Shown here one piece after another: positions 28,134 through 40,181 of a stretch of DNA of 61,907 bases. The notes below the pieces were generated by a model, which searched no databases, was not told the DNA's origin, and saw only the letters and a list, made by a program, of their open reading frames with translations. This DNA comes from Neochlamydia sp. AcF84 (GTDB lineage: Bacteria > Chlamydiota > Chlamydiia > Chlamydiales > Parachlamydiaceae), in contig NZ_VJOT01000076.1 in NCBI RefSeq assembly GCF_011087585.1, positions 1-61,907 of the forward strand, given 5' to 3'. A program made the translations under genes and the position numbers. Position 1 is the first letter of the stretch, and each line of letters opens with the position of its first letter.

Positions 28134-29468
28134 TTAATCTATATGCTGGGCTTGTTGGACAAGAAGGTCCTTAGTTTTTTGAGTGATTAAAAAACTATGC
28201 AGTCTTGCTCGCATATCTTCTGGTTTCATCGATTCGTTAATAAGAGAAGTCTCTTGGCTGAGCATTTGTTTCATAAACTCTTGCATGATTTCTTCTTGGG
28301 AAACCTCTATTTGATGATCGTCGGCTACCTCGCGTAGAAGATAGAATAGGCGATAAGTATTTTCAATGTTTTGAGTGATCTGCTGTCTGGCTTCTTCAGA
28401 TTTTTTTTCAAGCTCCTCGGGGCTTAAGTTTGCTGCCCGAATATTTTTAAGCGCTTGCATGATTTGCAATTCTTTATCTTCTTTTGTCAACGAATAGGGA
28501 ATATCAAACGGATATTTTTCTGCTAGCTGTTTTTCAATTTGGCGTCGTTGCTCCATCTGGGCATACTCATCTGCACGCTTCTCTAAGTTTTTTTCAATAC
28601 GGGCCTTTAATTCTTCTACGGTAGGAGCTCCGACTTTGGCAGCTAGCTCATCATTGAGCTCAGGAAGAAGGGCTTGTTGATGAGCTGTGATGGTAATTTT
28701 GCAGCGGGTAGGCTTGAAATTTGTAGGCTCAGAATGATCATGCGTAGGATCTTCACAAGTCTGTGCATGGGTAGAGTCTTGCTCACTCATGCCCTCTACG
28801 ACGTCGTTAACATTTTTGCCAATAAGAAGATTGTATAACCATGCTCCTATCTTGCTCTTTTCTACCTGAAAGCGGGAGTCTTTACAGATTTCAAAGCCTT
28901 CATCCATATTTTCAATAGTTAAGTTAACGTAATCCCCTTCAATAATAGGATGATCTGCCTTATCTTCCCAAGTCGCATGCGAAAGTTGAATTTGCTGCAA
29001 AATTTCTTGGATCTGAGCAGGGCTAACAGGTTCCTTTTGGACTTTTTTAACGGTCAGTTCATCTGGCTTGACTTTTGGCACCCGTGGCTCTGCTTCATAT
29101 TCGATGACTAAGTGGGCCCCTTTTTCAAGAGAAATTTCTTTAATTTGTGGGCGTTGGATGGCATCCCTACTAAAAGGGTAAGCGTGGGTAAGTTCAAGAG
29201 CTTCCTGGAAAGCAGTGTTGACAAGAAGATCGTTCCATTCTTGGTCGACAGGAGCTTTATAATTTTGCACGATGAAATTTTCAGGAGCCTTTCCTTTACG
29301 GAAGCCAGGCAAGGTCACTTCTTTATTAACATTTTTAATAGCTTTCTTGTAGGCCGCCTGAGTTGCTAGAGGAGAGACAGTAATCTCGAGTTTTATTTTA
29401 CATCCTGGTGCACGTGAAAAAATAACATGAAGGTTATCATTTTTATATTCGTTTTGTTGAGCTGACAC
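28134..29468 (-). CDS. tig: Trigger factor, ribosome-associated chaperone
   Basis: 444 residues. The N-terminal ribosome-binding domain carries the signature LPGFRKGKAPENFI near residues 53-66. A central peptidyl-prolyl isomerase domain of FKBP type follows (about 160-260), interrupted by an acidic, His-rich insertion around 225-245 (HAQTCEDPTHDHSEP). The C-terminal half is a helical substrate-binding domain. Trigger factor binds nascent chains at the ribosome exit tunnel. The start is a GTG, supported by GAGG seven bases upstream and by the usual N-terminal length. First gene of the tig-clpP-clpX group. Confidence 0.93.
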   Translation of the reverse strand: MSAQQNEYKNDNLHVIFSRAPGCKIKLEITVSPLATQAAYKKAIKNVNKEVTLPGFRKGKAPENFIVQNYKAPVDQEWNDLLVNTAFQEALELTHAYPFSRDAIQRPQIKEISLEKGAHLVIEYEAEPRVPKVKPDELTVKKVQKEPVSPAQIQEILQQIQLSHATWEDKADHPIIEGDYVNLTIENMDEGFEICKDSRFQVEKSKIGAWLYNLLIGKNVNDVVEGMSEQDSTHAQTCEDPTHDHSEPTNFKPTRCKITITAHQQALLPELNDELAAKVGAPTVEELKARIEKNLEKRADEYAQMEQRRQIEKQLAEKYPFDIPYSLTKEDKELQIMQALKNIRAANLSPEELEKKSEEARQQITQNIENTYRLFYLLREVADDHQIEVSQEEIMQEFMKQMLSQETSLINESMKPEDMRARLHSFLITQKTKDLLVQQAQHID

Positions 29469-29578
29469 AAAAATACCTCATAATAAAAGATGGGGAGGAA
29501 AATAGAAAAAACTACTTATTTCAAAGGAGCAAAATTTTAAATTATCATAATCGGAAATTAAGAAGATATTGCTAAAGT

Positions 29579-29650
29579 AGCGGGTGATGAGATTTGAACT
29601 CACGACACTCACGTTGGCAACGTGATGCTCTACCCCTGAGCTACACCCGC
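29579..29650 (-). tRNA. tRNA-Gly(GCC), copy 2 in transcription order
   Basis: A 72-base cloverleaf on the minus strand: acceptor GCGGGTG pairing with CACCCGC, D-arm GTAGCTCAGGGGTAGAGC, anticodon stem CACGTTGCCAACGTG with anticodon GCC, T-arm with GTTCAAATC, and discriminator T. CCA is not encoded. It is identical to the copy 33 bases upstream and is probably processed from the same transcript. Confidence 0.95.
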
Positions 29651-29683
29651 AGTCTATTTCCTATGCATAAAAAGTTTGTCAAT

Positions 29684-29755
29684 AGCGGGTGATGAGATTT
29701 GAACTCACGACACTCACGTTGGCAACGTGATGCTCTACCCCTGAGCTACACCCGC
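29684..29755 (-). tRNA. tRNA-Gly(GCC), copy 1 in transcription order
   Basis: Identical 72-base sequence and cloverleaf to the neighbouring copy, anticodon GCC, no encoded CCA. It is the promoter-proximal member of the tandem pair, starting about 18 bases after the predicted transcription start. Confidence 0.95.
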
Positions 29756-29779
29756 ACGATTTTTAAGCGCAGAAGTGGA

Positions 29780-29808
29780 AGTATAAAAATATAAAGCTTT
29801 TCTAACAA
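29780..29808 (-). promoter_or_regulatory. Promoter of the tandem tRNA-Gly genes
   Basis: On the minus strand TTGTTA (29803-29808) and TATACT (29780-29785) are 17 bases apart. The expected start near 29773 is just upstream of the first tRNA, as usual for tRNA operons. Confidence 0.65.
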
Positions 29809-30441
29809 GAAAAAAAGAGAGGTGACTAAAGGCTGTACGAAGAGGGCCTTTTTAAAATTTAAAGGCCCCTTAAGAAAAAAGTTTGGATGGAGACGCTTTA
29901 AGGATTATTTAGCTTCCACAAAAGTTGTATAATTTAAAAGATTAACAGGAGATTTTTCGTGTTGCATTCATACTGAATGTTTTTGGCTGCCAGAAAATAA
30001 GATTTCTTTGTTTTCATAAAAATAAAAAGAAAAAAAGTAGAGGTGCTCTATGAAGTTTAAGGCAAAAAGGCTAAGAAATAGAGCGATTCATGGTAAGCTT
30101 AGAGCCGATTATTTAGGGGGATTTTAAGCTTTAAGGAACATTAGATAAAAAAAGCTAAAGAATTTTTAAAAAGAGAGGTGGCAAAGGCAAAAAATGCTAG
30201 CCAAATCTACAAAATGGGCAACTAAATCTTTAAGGAGTAAAGAGGAAAAGACTTTAAATAGTTAAAAAATACCATGAGTGAGGATTTAAGCTATACAGGG
30301 ATAAATATAAATTACAAGGAAGGTAAGGCAAAAGATAGGGAATGGGGGCCTTTTTTAGCTCTACTTTTTCTTAAAAATGTAGAGGGTAGGGCAAAAAAAA
30401 ATATAATAATACTTGAATTTATTTACGAATTTTAGTTTGTT
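29809..30441. other. Intergenic region, no gene seen
   Basis: About 630 bases of A-rich sequence between the tRNA promoter and the helicase promoter, which diverge. No reading frame of note and no strong hairpin was found. A small RNA cannot be excluded from sequence alone. Confidence 0.35.
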
Positions 30442-30470
30442 TTGACAACATGATCTTAACTTTATATACT
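30442..30470 (+). promoter_or_regulatory. Near-consensus sigma-70 promoter of the helicase-mreB region
   Basis: TTGACA at 30442-30447 and TATACT at 30465-30470 with a 17-base spacer, the best promoter in the window. The predicted start near 30477 leaves about 50 bases before the helicase ATG and could also drive mreB, which follows after 19 bases. Confidence 0.75.
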
Positions 30471-30529
30471 GCGCCGATGTGGACAGTAGCTCTTACCCTT
30501 CATTAAATATAAATTTTTAAGAATATAAC

Positions 30530-33500
30530 ATGCTAAACTTTCGAAAGCTTAAGCAAGATTACTCGTCTGCTTTATTAAAAGATGGAAAAGCTCTCTATGA
30601 AAAGGGGACAGTTTCGTCGGCAAAAATCGTCACTTTAGACGCTCAGCGTGTCCGTTTGAGTTGTAAAGTACAAGGGGCCTTTGAAAAAACTTACAATTGT
30701 GAAATAGAAATCGATCGGCGTGAATCAACTACCATAGATTCAGATTGCGATTGCCCTCATCAATATGACTGTCAGCATTTATCTGCTGTTTTGTTTTATT
30801 TAGAAGCGCATCTAGATGAAACTATTGTAAAATACTCTAAAGAGACCGATCTAGGCAAAAATCCAGCTATTGATGAATCTGAAAAGGAGACCTTACGTGA
30901 AACCTTTAAAGAAGCGGAAAATAAAGAAACGGTTCGCCGCAACAAAAAGCAGCAAAAAGAGCTGCTTATAGAATATGTAGGTGCTTCGGATGTCTTAGGA
31001 AAATCTCCTTTTTTTCTTCCCGAAGAAGAGCTAATACAAGATAAAGCAGAATTGGCTATCATCTTTTCCAATATAGCCCCTACCTCCACGCAATCTTATG
31101 TGGAAGTGCAGCTAGCTTTAAGGTTGCCCTTTCGTTCTAAGCCTTTAAATATCGCCAATGCTCGAGAGTTTTTGGATTCTTTGTGTTATCAAGAGCCTTT
31201 TTACATTGGAAATAAACGTTATTATTTCACTCTGCAATCTTTTGATGAAGATAGTGCCCAAACTCTTAAAATGCTGATGGATTTTGCGCGTTTCCCTGAA
31301 ATAAAAGAAGATCGCAATTTACGCCTTATATACATTGATTTAGAAGCTTTTGGAAACCTTCTTGCTCAGGCTTATGAGGGAGCTATTGCTCGTCCTAAAG
31401 CTTTAAATACCTCCTATGAAGCAGAGGCTGAACATCCCTTGCTGCCTTGCTTTTATTGTGGTACTATGGAAGAGCCTTTACGCTATTCAGGCCAGTTTGG
31501 GAAGCTGCGTTTTGAATTAGAATATATAAAAGCAGATAGCCCTAAAATCTTGGTTAATCCCACTTTAATGATTGATGATGATCAGCGAGTAACTTTACCT
31601 GAAGTGCGCCTCTTTGAATGTGCCAAGCCTGGCTTGTTGTATCAGAACAACTATTATAGATTTCAACCACGTATTCGACGCAAACATCTCCGTAATTTGC
31701 CAGCTATTCGTGATGTAACTATCCCTGAAGCTCTTTTTGGAACTTTTGTAGAAAATTCTTTACCTGAGCTTATGCGTTATGCAGATATTTATAATCGTGA
31801 GATTATCGATCGCTTTGTAACCCTGCCTTTTGTGGGTAAACTACGTGCTATTTGCGATATAAATTATTTAAATGGTGAGCTAGAAGCAGCTTTACAATTT
31901 ATTTATGATGATATTGTTGTACCAGCGGCTCCCTCGCAAATTAATCCTAATCACATCTTACCCTTTGTCACCAAAGAAGGAATTTTAGCACGTAATTTGA
32001 CTGAAGAGCAAAAAATCTTACGAGAACTCTTTCAAGATTTTATTTATGATCCCTCGACCGGTTTTTTTATTGCTAAAACAGATAAAAAAATTATTGAATT
32101 TATGACCGATACTATTCCTCATAATCAAGATCGTATTAAATTTAATTGCCCTGAAAATCTTTTAGATCAATTCATTTATGAAGAGACTCAATTCAAAATT
32201 CACCTTAAAGAAACCGAGCGTATTGATCAGTATGAAGTGCACATTAAGGTGAATGGGTATTTAAACGGCTTTACTTTAGATATGTTGTGGGAATGTTTAT
32301 CGACAAAGCGTGCTTTTGTAGAGCTAGCACGAAAAAAGAGCACTAAAAAGAAAGATTCAGCTTCTAAATCGCATAAAATTCTCGTTTTAGAGCTTGATAA
32401 ATTGGCGCCAATTATCCAATTACTAGATGATATAGGGGTTAAACAGCTAGCAGACCATGTACAGGTTTGCCCTTTGTGGAGCTTATCAAGTATCGATGTC
32501 AAGGCTTACCAAGGTTTACCGCTAGATATTACCATGAGTCCTAAGCTAAAACTCATTCAAGAGCAGATGTTAGGCATGGCTATTCCTTGCACAAGTGTTA
32601 TTCCTAAAAATATTCAAGCCTCGCTTAGATCCTATCAAAATGAAGGGGTAAGCTGGCTTAATCGTTTACGTGACATGCATTTGAACGGTATCCTAGCTGA
32701 CGATATGGGCCTAGGAAAAACTTTGCAATCGATTATTGCAATTACGCAGCATAAACTTGAGCATCCAAAAGCTATTTCTCTCGTTGTTTGCCCTACTTCT
32801 TTGGTTTATAATTGGAAAGAAGAGATTGGTAAGTTTAACCCTCAGCTTAAAGTATTAGCTGTAGATGGCACTCCTACGCAACGTAAAAAATTATTAACCT
32901 CTATTCGAGACTTCGATGTCATTATTACCTCTTATAGCCTTTTACAAAAGGATGTAGATTTCTATATTACTATTAAGTTCGGTTATTGCATTCTAGATGA
33001 GGCCCAGCATATTAAGAATCGTGGAACCCGCAATGCCAAATCAGTAAAAATGATACAGGCCGCTCATCGTCTAATCCTCACAGGTACACCTATAGAAAAT
33101 TCATTAGATGAGCTATGGAGCTTGTTTGACTTTTTAATGCCTGGCTTGCTCAGCACTTATGAAAGGTTTGTGGAAAAATATATACGGCATCCTTCCCAGC
33201 CTGCCGGCTCCCAACTAGAAATTTTACGCCACAAAGTTTCTCCTTTCATTTTACGGCGCATGAAGCAAGACGTTCTTTCCGAGCTACCGCCTGTCTCTGA
33301 AATTGTCTATCATTGCCATCTTTCAGAGGCTCAGCGCGAGCTTTATCATTCTTATGCCGCCTCGGCAAGAGAAGAACTCTCTAAGCTAGTCAAGCGGGAG
33401 GGCTTTGAAAAAATTCAGATTCATGTGCTGGCTACCCTGACTCGTTTGAAACAGATTTGTTGCCATCCAGCAATCTTTGCTAAAGACAAAGCGGAAATGG

Positions 33501-34015
33501 GTGATTCTTCTAAATACGATATGTTGATGGAGTTGCTACAAACTCTTATAGAGGGAAAGCATAAAACTGTCATTTTCAGCCAATATACGCGCATGCTTAA
33601 TATCATGCGTGAAGATTTACAAAGGCAAGGTATACCTTTTGAATATCTTGATGGAGCGAGTAAGAATCGTTTAAATATTGTAAAAAAATTTAACGAAGAT
33701 CAAAATATCCCTGTTTTTCTAGTATCTTTAAAGGCCGGAGGTACTGGACTAAATCTTGTCGGAGCTGATACAGTCATTCATTATGATATGTGGTGGAATC
33801 CGGCCGTAGAAAATCAGGCAACAGATCGTGTGCATAGGATTGGACAAAAAAATGCCGTTTCAGCATATAAATTGGTGACACTCAATACCATCGAAGAAAA
33901 AATCATGGAGCTGCAGAATCGTAAAAAAGGTCTTGTGAAAAAAGTCGTAAGCTCCGATGACGAAGCTATCTCGAAATTGACTTGGGAAGAGGTGTTGGAG
34001 TTGTTGCAAACATAA
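30530..34015 (+). CDS. SWIM-domain SNF2/SWI2-family helicase
   Basis: 1161 residues. The N-terminus has a SWIM zinc finger with C73, C75, C81 and H83 ([15 protein letters not shown]). A long middle region resembles the bacterial SNF2 N-terminal extension. The helicase core follows: Walker [11 protein letters not shown] near 721-731, the DEAQ box LDEAQHIKN near 822, [20 protein letters not shown], and the C-terminal lobe with [10 protein letters not shown] and HRIGQ near 1101. SNF2 ATPases move along double-stranded DNA and remodel protein-DNA complexes or assist transcription. Chlamydiae carry one such gene directly before mreB, as here. The transcript probably begins at the strong promoter 80 bases upstream and continues into mreB. 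Confidence 0.93.
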   Translation: MLNFRKLKQDYSSALLKDGKALYEKGTVSSAKIVTLDAQRVRLSCKVQGAFEKTYNCEIEIDRRESTTIDSDCDCPHQYDCQHLSAVLFYLEAHLDETIVKYSKETDLGKNPAIDESEKETLRETFKEAENKETVRRNKKQQKELLIEYVGASDVLGKSPFFLPEEELIQDKAELAIIFSNIAPTSTQSYVEVQLALRLPFRSKPLNIANAREFLDSLCYQEPFYIGNKRYYFTLQSFDEDSAQTLKMLMDFARFPEIKEDRNLRLIYIDLEAFGNLLAQAYEGAIARPKALNTSYEAEAEHPLLPCFYCGTMEEPLRYSGQFGKLRFELEYIKADSPKILVNPTLMIDDDQRVTLPEVRLFECAKPGLLYQNNYYRFQPRIRRKHLRNLPAIRDVTIPEALFGTFVENSLPELMRYADIYNREIIDRFVTLPFVGKLRAICDINYLNGELEAALQFIYDDIVVPAAPSQINPNHILPFVTKEGILARNLTEEQKILRELFQDFIYDPSTGFFIAKTDKKIIEFMTDTIPHNQDRIKFNCPENLLDQFIYEETQFKIHLKETERIDQYEVHIKVNGYLNGFTLDMLWECLSTKRAFVELARKKSTKKKDSASKSHKILVLELDKLAPIIQLLDDIGVKQLADHVQVCPLWSLSSIDVKAYQGLPLDITMSPKLKLIQEQMLGMAIPCTSVIPKNIQASLRSYQNEGVSWLNRLRDMHLNGILADDMGLGKTLQSIIAITQHKLEHPKAISLVVCPTSLVYNWKEEIGKFNPQLKVLAVDGTPTQRKKLLTSIRDFDVIITSYSLLQKDVDFYITIKFGYCILDEAQHIKNRGTRNAKSVKMIQAAHRLILTGTPIENSLDELWSLFDFLMPGLLSTYERFVEKYIRHPSQPAGSQLEILRHKVSPFILRRMKQDVLSELPPVSEIVYHCHLSEAQRELYHSYAASAREELSKLVKREGFEKIQIHVLATLTRLKQICCHPAIFAKDKAEMGDSSKYDMLMELLQTLIEGKHKTVIFSQYTRMLNIMREDLQRQGIPFEYLDGASKNRLNIVKKFNEDQNIPVFLVSLKAGGTGLNLVGADTVIHYDMWWNPAVENQATDRVHRIGQKNAVSAYKLVTLNTIEEKIMELQNRKKGLVKKVVSSDDEAISKLTWEEVLELLQT

Positions 34016-34034
34016 AAGGTACAATAGAGGCCAC

Positions 34035-35126
34035 ATGAGTAAGAAAAATCAATTAGGAATCAAAGATAACTTCAGTAAAATGGCCCGTTCTGCTTTTGGG
34101 CAGCTTACTAAGTTCCGTGGCGTCTTCTCAAATGATATTGGTATCGATCTTGGAACAGCTAACACCTTAGTTTTTGTTAGAGGAAAAGGCATCGTTTTAG
34201 CAGAGCCTTCCGTTGTGGCGGTTGATTCTACTACTAATGAAGTTCTGGCTGTCGGCCAAAAAGCAAAAGCGATGTTAGGCAAGACTCCTCGTAAGATACA
34301 TGCCGTCAGGCCGATGAAAGACGGGGTTATTGCGGACTTTGAAATTGCCGAAGGTATGCTTAAAGCTTTAATTAAACGTGTGACACCTTCACGTAGCTTA
34401 TTTCGACCTAAAATTCTTATCGCTGTTCCTTCAGGTATCACAGGAGTAGAAAAGCGTGCAGTAGAGGACTCTGCCCTGCATGCTGGTGCTCAAGAGGTCA
34501 TCCTTATAGAGGAGCCTATGGCTGCAGCCATTGGGGTCGATTTGCCTGTCCATGAAGCTTCTGCTAATATGATTATTGACATTGGAGGAGGGACGACAGA
34601 AATTGCTATTATCTCTTTAGGGGGCATTGTAGAATCCCGTTCTTTAAGGATTGCAGGTGATGAGTTTGACGAGTGCATTGTCAATTATATGCGCCGCACT
34701 TACAATTTGATGATCGGTCCTCGAACTGCGGAAGAAATTAAGATGACCATTGGGTCAGCTTATCCCTTGGGAGGCAACGAGCTAGAGATGGAGGTCCGCG
34801 GACGCGATCAAGTGGCAGGGCTGCCTGTAACCAAAAGAATTAATTCCGTAGAAATTAGAGAATGCTTAGCTGAACCTATTCAACAAATTATTGAGAGCGT
34901 TAAGCTGACATTAGAAAAGTGTCCTCCTGAATTAGCGGCCGATTTGGTGGAAAGAGGCATGGTTTTAGCGGGAGGGGGGGCTTTAATTAAAGGAATTGAC
35001 AAAGCCTTGATTAAAGAGACTGGCTTACCAGTCATCATCGCTCAAAATCCTTTACTTGCCGTATGTTTGGGCACAGGAAAAGCCCTAGAATATTTGGATA
35101 AATTTAAAAGACGTAAACAACTGTAA
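34035..35126 (+). CDS. mreB: Rod-shape determining protein MreB, actin-like
   Basis: 363 residues. Actin-fold nucleotide-binding motifs are visible: phosphate-1 [12 protein letters not shown] near 35-46, connect-1 and phosphate-2 [14 protein letters not shown] near 175-190, and the adenosine motif [13 protein letters not shown] near 305-318. MreB polymerises under the membrane. In chlamydiae, which lack FtsZ, it directs peptidoglycan synthesis at the division site, which is established for the phylum. GAGG lies just upstream of the ATG. The N-terminus is about 20 residues longer than the E. coli protein before the first strand, a polar extension that in chlamydial MreB helps membrane association. 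Confidence 0.96.
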   Translation: MSKKNQLGIKDNFSKMARSAFGQLTKFRGVFSNDIGIDLGTANTLVFVRGKGIVLAEPSVVAVDSTTNEVLAVGQKAKAMLGKTPRKIHAVRPMKDGVIADFEIAEGMLKALIKRVTPSRSLFRPKILIAVPSGITGVEKRAVEDSALHAGAQEVILIEEPMAAAIGVDLPVHEASANMIIDIGGGTTEIAIISLGGIVESRSLRIAGDEFDECIVNYMRRTYNLMIGPRTAEEIKMTIGSAYPLGGNELEMEVRGRDQVAGLPVTKRINSVEIRECLAEPIQQIIESVKLTLEKCPPELAADLVERGMVLAGGGALIKGIDKALIKETGLPVIIAQNPLLAVCLGTGKALEYLDKFKRRKQL

Positions 35127-35423
35127 ATGATAGGTAAATAGGTAAGCATTAGCAGGCAAAGTTTAAAGCTAACCAAGCTAATCTCAAGATCTCAAGAGAC
35201 CCAACATTTAAAAAAATCTTAGATGCTTTTAAGAGAATGCTAAAAATGAGATAAATGGTTATCAAGCAATCGTGTCGTGTTAGAATTCATATTTTTCATT
35301 TTCTCCTACCTTACTTATTAAGCTTGTTTAGATAAAAGATAAATCCATACTCATCCTTAGTGATACCTATTAAATTTGTTAGGCTTAGCTAGATGAGAAT
35401 AAGGGTGCTTAAAGGGTGGGAAT

Positions 35424-37211
35424 ATGAAAATTCAAAATCCGCGTCTTAACGAATGGATTGAAGAGATGCGGCAATTAACGCAACCTGATCGCCTTATTTT
35501 ATGCGACGGTTCTTTAGCTGAGTATGACCAGCTATGTGAGCAAATGTTAAAAGCTGGCTCTTTTCTTAAACTTAATCCTAGTAAGCGTCCCCATAGTTTT
35601 CTTTGCCGTTCCGATCCCCGCGATGTCGCGCGTGTAGAAGAAAGTACTTTTATTTGTTCAAAAAATAAGGAAGATGCTGGGCCTACCAATAATTGGCGCG
35701 ATCCTCAGGACATGAAAAAAACTTTGAAAGCTCTTTTTAAAGGATGTATGCGAGGACGCTCCATGTATGTTATTCCTTATAGCATGGGTCCTTTAGAATC
35801 TGATATCTCCCATATAGGAGTAGAGCTTACAGACTCGCCCTATGTCGTCGTCAGTATGCACCTTATGACTCGTATGGGTCAAAAAGTGTTGGATGTGTTA
35901 GGGGAGAGTGGCTCTTTTATACCCTGTATCCATTCTGTAGGAAAGCCTTTGGTTAAGGGGGAGAAAGACACCCCTTGGCCTTGTAATCCTGATCATCGAT
36001 ATATTGTACATTTTCCTGAAGAGCGTACCATTTGGTCTTTCGGGAGTGGCTATGGAGGGAATGCTCTTTTAGGTAAAAAATGTTTTGCTTTACGTATTGC
36101 TTCAGTTATGGCAAGGGATGAAGGATGGCTAGCAGAACACATGCTTATCCTAGGGATTACTAACCCTCATGGAGAGAAAAAATATATAGCCGCAGCTTTT
36201 CCTAGTGCCTGTGGAAAAACAAATTTAGCCATGTTGACCTCTACCCTCCCCGGCTGGAAGGTGGAAGCCATTGGTGATGATATTGCCTGGATGAAATTTG
36301 ACACCGATGGGCATTTATATGCTATTAATCCGGAAGCAGGCTTTTTTGGCGTGGCACCAGGCACCTCGATGAAATCTAATTCTCAGGCTATGCGGAGCAT
36401 TGAACGCAATAGCATTTTTACCAACGTGGCCTTGACAGAGGAAGGCGATGTGTGGTGGGAAGGAATGACAGAACAGATACCTAAGCATTTAAAGGATTGG
36501 TTAGGCCAGGATTGGACTCCTACCTCTAAAGCTGCAGCTGCACATCCAAACTCTCGTTTTACCGTGCCAGCTTCTCAGTGCCCAGCTATGGACCCAGCTT
36601 GGCAAGATCCAAAAGGGGTGCCCATTTCCGCCATTGTATTTGGTGGTAGACGTTCCTCTCTGCAACCTCTGTGTTTGGAATCATTTAGCTGGCAGCATGG
36701 TGTTTTTTTTGGTGCGACTGTCTCATCAGAGATGACTGCCGCTGCTACAGGAACGGTAGGTAAGTTACGGCGCGATCCCTTTGCTATGCTGCCATTTTGC
36801 GGATATAATATGGGAGACTATTTTGCTCATTGGCTTTCTATGGAAAAACAGACTCATTCTGGAAAATTACCCAAAATTTTTTACGTTAATTGGTTTAGAA
36901 AAGGAGAGAAGGGTGAGTGGCTTTGGCCAGGCTATGGTGAAAATATTCGTGTGTTAAAATGGATTTTTGAACGTTGCGCTGGCGTAAACCATGCAATTGA
37001 ATCACCTTTAGGCTATGTTCCTAGCCCTGGAGCTCTTGACTTAAGTAATTTGCCTATCACAGAAGATGCCCTGGCAAACCTTTTTCATATAGATAAAGAA
37101 CAATGGAAAAAAGAGGTGCAGGAAACTAAAGCTTACTTCAAAATGTTGGGTGACCGATTACCCAAAAGTCTGCTGCAAGAAATTCTTTCCCTTGAGTCAC
37201 GATTGCAATGA
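35424..37211 (+). CDS. pckA: Phosphoenolpyruvate carboxykinase (GTP)
   Basis: 595 residues, the length of GTP-dependent PEP carboxykinases. The kinase P-loop reads [13 protein letters not shown] near 261-273, followed by [10 protein letters not shown] with metal-binding acidic residues, and the substrate region [20 protein letters not shown] lies upstream. The enzyme converts oxaloacetate and GTP to phosphoenolpyruvate and carbon dioxide in the cytosol, linking the TCA cycle with gluconeogenesis. Chlamydiae use it to make hexose phosphate from amino acid carbon. A strong GGGTGGGA site precedes the ATG. Its stop overlaps the start of the LysM gene. The order helicase-mreB-pckA is conserved in chlamydiae. 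Confidence 0.96.
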   Translation: MKIQNPRLNEWIEEMRQLTQPDRLILCDGSLAEYDQLCEQMLKAGSFLKLNPSKRPHSFLCRSDPRDVARVEESTFICSKNKEDAGPTNNWRDPQDMKKTLKALFKGCMRGRSMYVIPYSMGPLESDISHIGVELTDSPYVVVSMHLMTRMGQKVLDVLGESGSFIPCIHSVGKPLVKGEKDTPWPCNPDHRYIVHFPEERTIWSFGSGYGGNALLGKKCFALRIASVMARDEGWLAEHMLILGITNPHGEKKYIAAAFPSACGKTNLAMLTSTLPGWKVEAIGDDIAWMKFDTDGHLYAINPEAGFFGVAPGTSMKSNSQAMRSIERNSIFTNVALTEEGDVWWEGMTEQIPKHLKDWLGQDWTPTSKAAAAHPNSRFTVPASQCPAMDPAWQDPKGVPISAIVFGGRRSSLQPLCLESFSWQHGVFFGATVSSEMTAAATGTVGKLRRDPFAMLPFCGYNMGDYFAHWLSMEKQTHSGKLPKIFYVNWFRKGEKGEWLWPGYGENIRVLKWIFERCAGVNHAIESPLGYVPSPGALDLSNLPITEDALANLFHIDKEQWKKEVQETKAYFKMLGDRLPKSLLQEILSLESRLQ

Positions 37212-38554
37212 ATCTCGATAATCTTCATTTAAAGTATATACGCAGGCTTATCCTAGTTTTAACCGCTAGTGGAGCTTTAAATATTATTCTCCTTTCCCTC
37301 TGCTTTTATTGGTTTATTAAAGATGCTCCGCCTCCCCTTTATTTTGAGCAAAAGCCTGCCTTAAAACAAGAACAACAAGCTCCTTTAGCTAGCACAAAAG
37401 GAAATATTGAATTAATCCATTATTTTCGTTCTTTGTCTTTCGATCAATTGATAACTAGGCTTTCAAATCATCAGCTGATAGAAAATGGTTATACTCAAAG
37501 GGATATTGCGCTAGCTTGCTTGGTTGCATTTCATCATTTCGATTTATCGCGTGCTTTATTGGGCCATCAACCTTTGGCTCAGCAACGTTCGATTATCTAT
37601 GGCCAGCTTAGAAGTGGGCAACCAGCTATCATTACTGTATATCCAGGATTATCGGACGAAAATTTTCAAGCGGTTATCCAATTTGCTAACACTGAAAGAT
37701 GGCCTTTAACCAGCAAAGGGCTATTTTTGCAGCTTAAAAAATTTAAAGATCGGGAGGATGCTAGTTTATCCGATGCTTTTTTTATGACTTCAGAGTTTCT
37801 TGCTGTAGAATGGCTTTTTAATCGAGCTGAAGTGCCAATAAGTAAAATAGAGCTGCAAAATATGCTATTGGATGGTACATGGGGCATGCTGTCAGGCTTT
37901 GCCGAGCAGCAAAAAATTGTCCAAGATCTTTCAGCTGCTAGAAGGCAACGTTTTTTATTAGAATATATAGATTGTCAGTCCAAACATGCGGCTTATCTAC
38001 TATTGAAAGTAGATGGAGAGTTTGCTTTGAATAAACTGGATGATTATCATGTAGTGGCTTTATTAGCACTATTAGAAGATAAAACTTCTGAGAGTGAAAA
38101 GTATGCTTTAGACCTGCTGGACAGGCCACGCAGTGATAACGTATGGAAAGCTGCAGGAGCTAAGTTATACCAGTATGCAGGCGATCTGATTCCTGAAAAC
38201 AATTTACCTCATGGCGCCATGAAGCGCTTTGTCTTAGGGCCTTCTCCCGCCGAAACGCCTCTTAAGCGGCCTATAATCCGAGAAAATCCCTCTAAGCCTC
38301 TTGCCCCTCTATCATCTCCTAGTCCAACCCCATTTAATTCTTCTCCTAAAAAGCCTGCTAGCCAAACGTTAGCACCTAAAGCCTCTAAGTCACCTACTTC
38401 TTCTCCTTCAGATCGTTTATATATTGTTCAAGAAGGAGATTCTCTATGGAAAATTTCTCGGCGCTTTAAGGTCGATATTGAGGTTTTGCGCAACTACAAT
38501 AAACTTAAAACAGATGATCTGAAACCCGGCACACCTTTAAGAATTCCTTCTTAA
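37208..38554 (+). CDS. Membrane-anchored LysM-domain protein
   Basis: 448 residues. One membrane segment lies near residues 13-36 ([20 protein letters not shown]), with the rest probably outside the cytoplasm. A helical middle domain (about 65-330) is followed by a Pro/Ser/Lys-rich linker (about 345-400) and a C-terminal LysM domain ([19 protein letters not shown]), which binds N-acetylglucosamine polymers such as peptidoglycan. No peptidase or amidase domain is present, so a structural or scaffold role at the thin chlamydial septal peptidoglycan is more likely than hydrolysis; this is inference. The ATG overlaps the pckA stop (ATGA), so translation is coupled. It converges with the AGCS transporter gene. 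Confidence 0.75.
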   Translation: MNLDNLHLKYIRRLILVLTASGALNIILLSLCFYWFIKDAPPPLYFEQKPALKQEQQAPLASTKGNIELIHYFRSLSFDQLITRLSNHQLIENGYTQRDIALACLVAFHHFDLSRALLGHQPLAQQRSIIYGQLRSGQPAIITVYPGLSDENFQAVIQFANTERWPLTSKGLFLQLKKFKDREDASLSDAFFMTSEFLAVEWLFNRAEVPISKIELQNMLLDGTWGMLSGFAEQQKIVQDLSAARRQRFLLEYIDCQSKHAAYLLLKVDGEFALNKLDDYHVVALLALLEDKTSESEKYALDLLDRPRSDNVWKAAGAKLYQYAGDLIPENNLPHGAMKRFVLGPSPAETPLKRPIIRENPSKPLAPLSSPSPTPFNSSPKKPASQTLAPKASKSPTSSPSDRLYIVQEGDSLWKISRRFKVDIEVLRNYNKLKTDDLKPGTPLRIPS

Positions 38555-38625
38555 GGTGTAAAAATTTTAGAAATTTAGCCCTTTTTCATTCAACTGAACG
38601 CTTTTTTTCGATTTTTAAAACTTAA

Positions 38626-39999
38626 TTAAGCGCTTTCTTTGCCTATAGCGTTTTTTTTAGCCTTTAATTTATCATCCTTAAAATAGGCCCGACTATCGAT
38701 AATTACTTCGTTAGCAAGACCTGCAATGCCTATCAGATTAACAACTAGCATACAAGTAATGCATAGATCAGCAAGATCCCATACTAAATTTATCTGAATT
38801 AAAGTTCCTAGGGGAATCAGTAAAATATAAAGATAGGTAAAGGGGCGTGCAAAACGATGCCCTCCTAGATAGGTGATCGCTTGTGTGGCACAGTAAGCCC
38901 AGGCAAGAATGGTAGTGAACCCAAACATAATTAGGGCTATGATGACCACATATTCACCGATTTGATGTCCCAGGCCTATACGAAAAGCATAAGTGACCAT
39001 ATTGGTGCTTTGTAGATCACCGTGCTGCCAAGCACCCGTAGTCAATAAAACAAGGCCTGTCATCGTGCATACAATCAAAACCATACAAGGAGCCACAAGA
39101 GATACAAGCCCATCGATTACAGGATGTTCTGTACGTGCACTTGCTTGTAAAATGGGTACAATTCCGGTACCTGCATCTGTAGCAAAAATTGCTCGGTTAA
39201 AGCCAGTAGTAATGGCTTTTAAGGTGCTAATTCCTATGATACCCCCCGCTGCTGCTTGAAAGTTGAAAGCAGAGGTGAACATTAATTGCAAAGCAGGCCA
39301 GACTTTCTCACGATTTAAGTAGAGGATAATCAAAGTAAAAGTAAGATATAAAAAAGCTTTTAAGGGCACAATGATGGAGGCAAAGCGCGCGATTCTTTGA
39401 ATGCCGCCTAATAAGACGAGTCCAATAAAGAAAGCAAATATAAAGCCGCACAATAAAGGGGGAAAGCCCATCTTTTGGATAGGAAGCGTCATGGAATTGA
39501 TCTGAGCAAAATTACCTACAGCTAGGGCAGCAAATAGGGTGAAAACGCAAAATATTTTAGCTAGACTGTTTAAGCCAAGCCCTTTACTTAGATAGTACAT
39601 AGGGCCGCTTACATACTCTCCACCTTCATCTTTCTGGCGATATTTGACGCCCAAAATACAGCTCGAATATTGGATAGCTGAGCCAAAAAAAGCAATGATC
39701 CACATCCATATCAAAGCCCCTGGCCCACCTGTTGAGAGGGCTATAGCCATACCGGAGATATTGCCGGTGCCAAAATTTCCTGCCAATACGGTAGAAATGG
39801 CTTCAAAATAGCTAATATTTCCTTGTGCGTTTTTTTGTTGTTTAAGTAAATAACCAAAGCTGTTTTTGAGCCTAGCAATTTGAAAGCCACGAAGTTTTAT
39901 AGTGAAATAGAGGCCTAAAAGTATGATAAAGGGAAATACAACATACAAGGTGAAAATTTGATTGGTCCTTTCTAAACTTGGCATGATGTAAAGGTCCAT
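38626..39999 (-). CDS. Sodium:alanine/glycine symporter (AGCS family)
   Basis: About 457 residues from the ATG at 39999, which has GAGA upstream; a GTG at 40131 would add 44 residues without a ribosome binding site. About ten hydrophobic segments are present. The family signature GNFGTGNISGMAIALSTGGP lies near 70-90, followed by ALIWMWIIAFFGSAIQY. AGCS proteins import alanine, glycine or serine together with sodium across the inner membrane. Chlamydiae carry one or more copies and depend on imported amino acids. The gene is divergent from mnmE and converges with the LysM gene. Substrate is inferred from the family only. Confidence 0.9.
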   Translation of the reverse strand: MDLYIMPSLERTNQIFTLYVVFPFIILLGLYFTIKLRGFQIARLKNSFGYLLKQQKNAQGNISYFEAISTVLAGNFGTGNISGMAIALSTGGPGALIWMWIIAFFGSAIQYSSCILGVKYRQKDEGGEYVSGPMYYLSKGLGLNSLAKIFCVFTLFAALAVGNFAQINSMTLPIQKMGFPPLLCGFIFAFFIGLVLLGGIQRIARFASIIVPLKAFLYLTFTLIILYLNREKVWPALQLMFTSAFNFQAAAGGIIGISTLKAITTGFNRAIFATDAGTGIVPILQASARTEHPVIDGLVSLVAPCMVLIVCTMTGLVLLTTGAWQHGDLQSTNMVTYAFRIGLGHQIGEYVVIIALIMFGFTTILAWAYCATQAITYLGGHRFARPFTYLYILLIPLGTLIQINLVWDLADLCITCMLVVNLIGIAGLANEVIIDSRAYFKDDKLKAKKNAIGKESA

Positions 40000-40181
40000 T
40001 AAATTCTCAATTTTATTAGTTAATAGTTCTTTAGAAAAAAATAGTAAAAAATGAAAGAATTCCTTTAGAGATAGGGAAAAGGGTAAAAAGTTAGCAGAAA
40101 AATTAATTTCTGCATGCAGGTAAAATATCACAAAATAAGCTGGCTTTCAAGAAGATTATTTGAAAGCTAGTAGCTGCTTTC

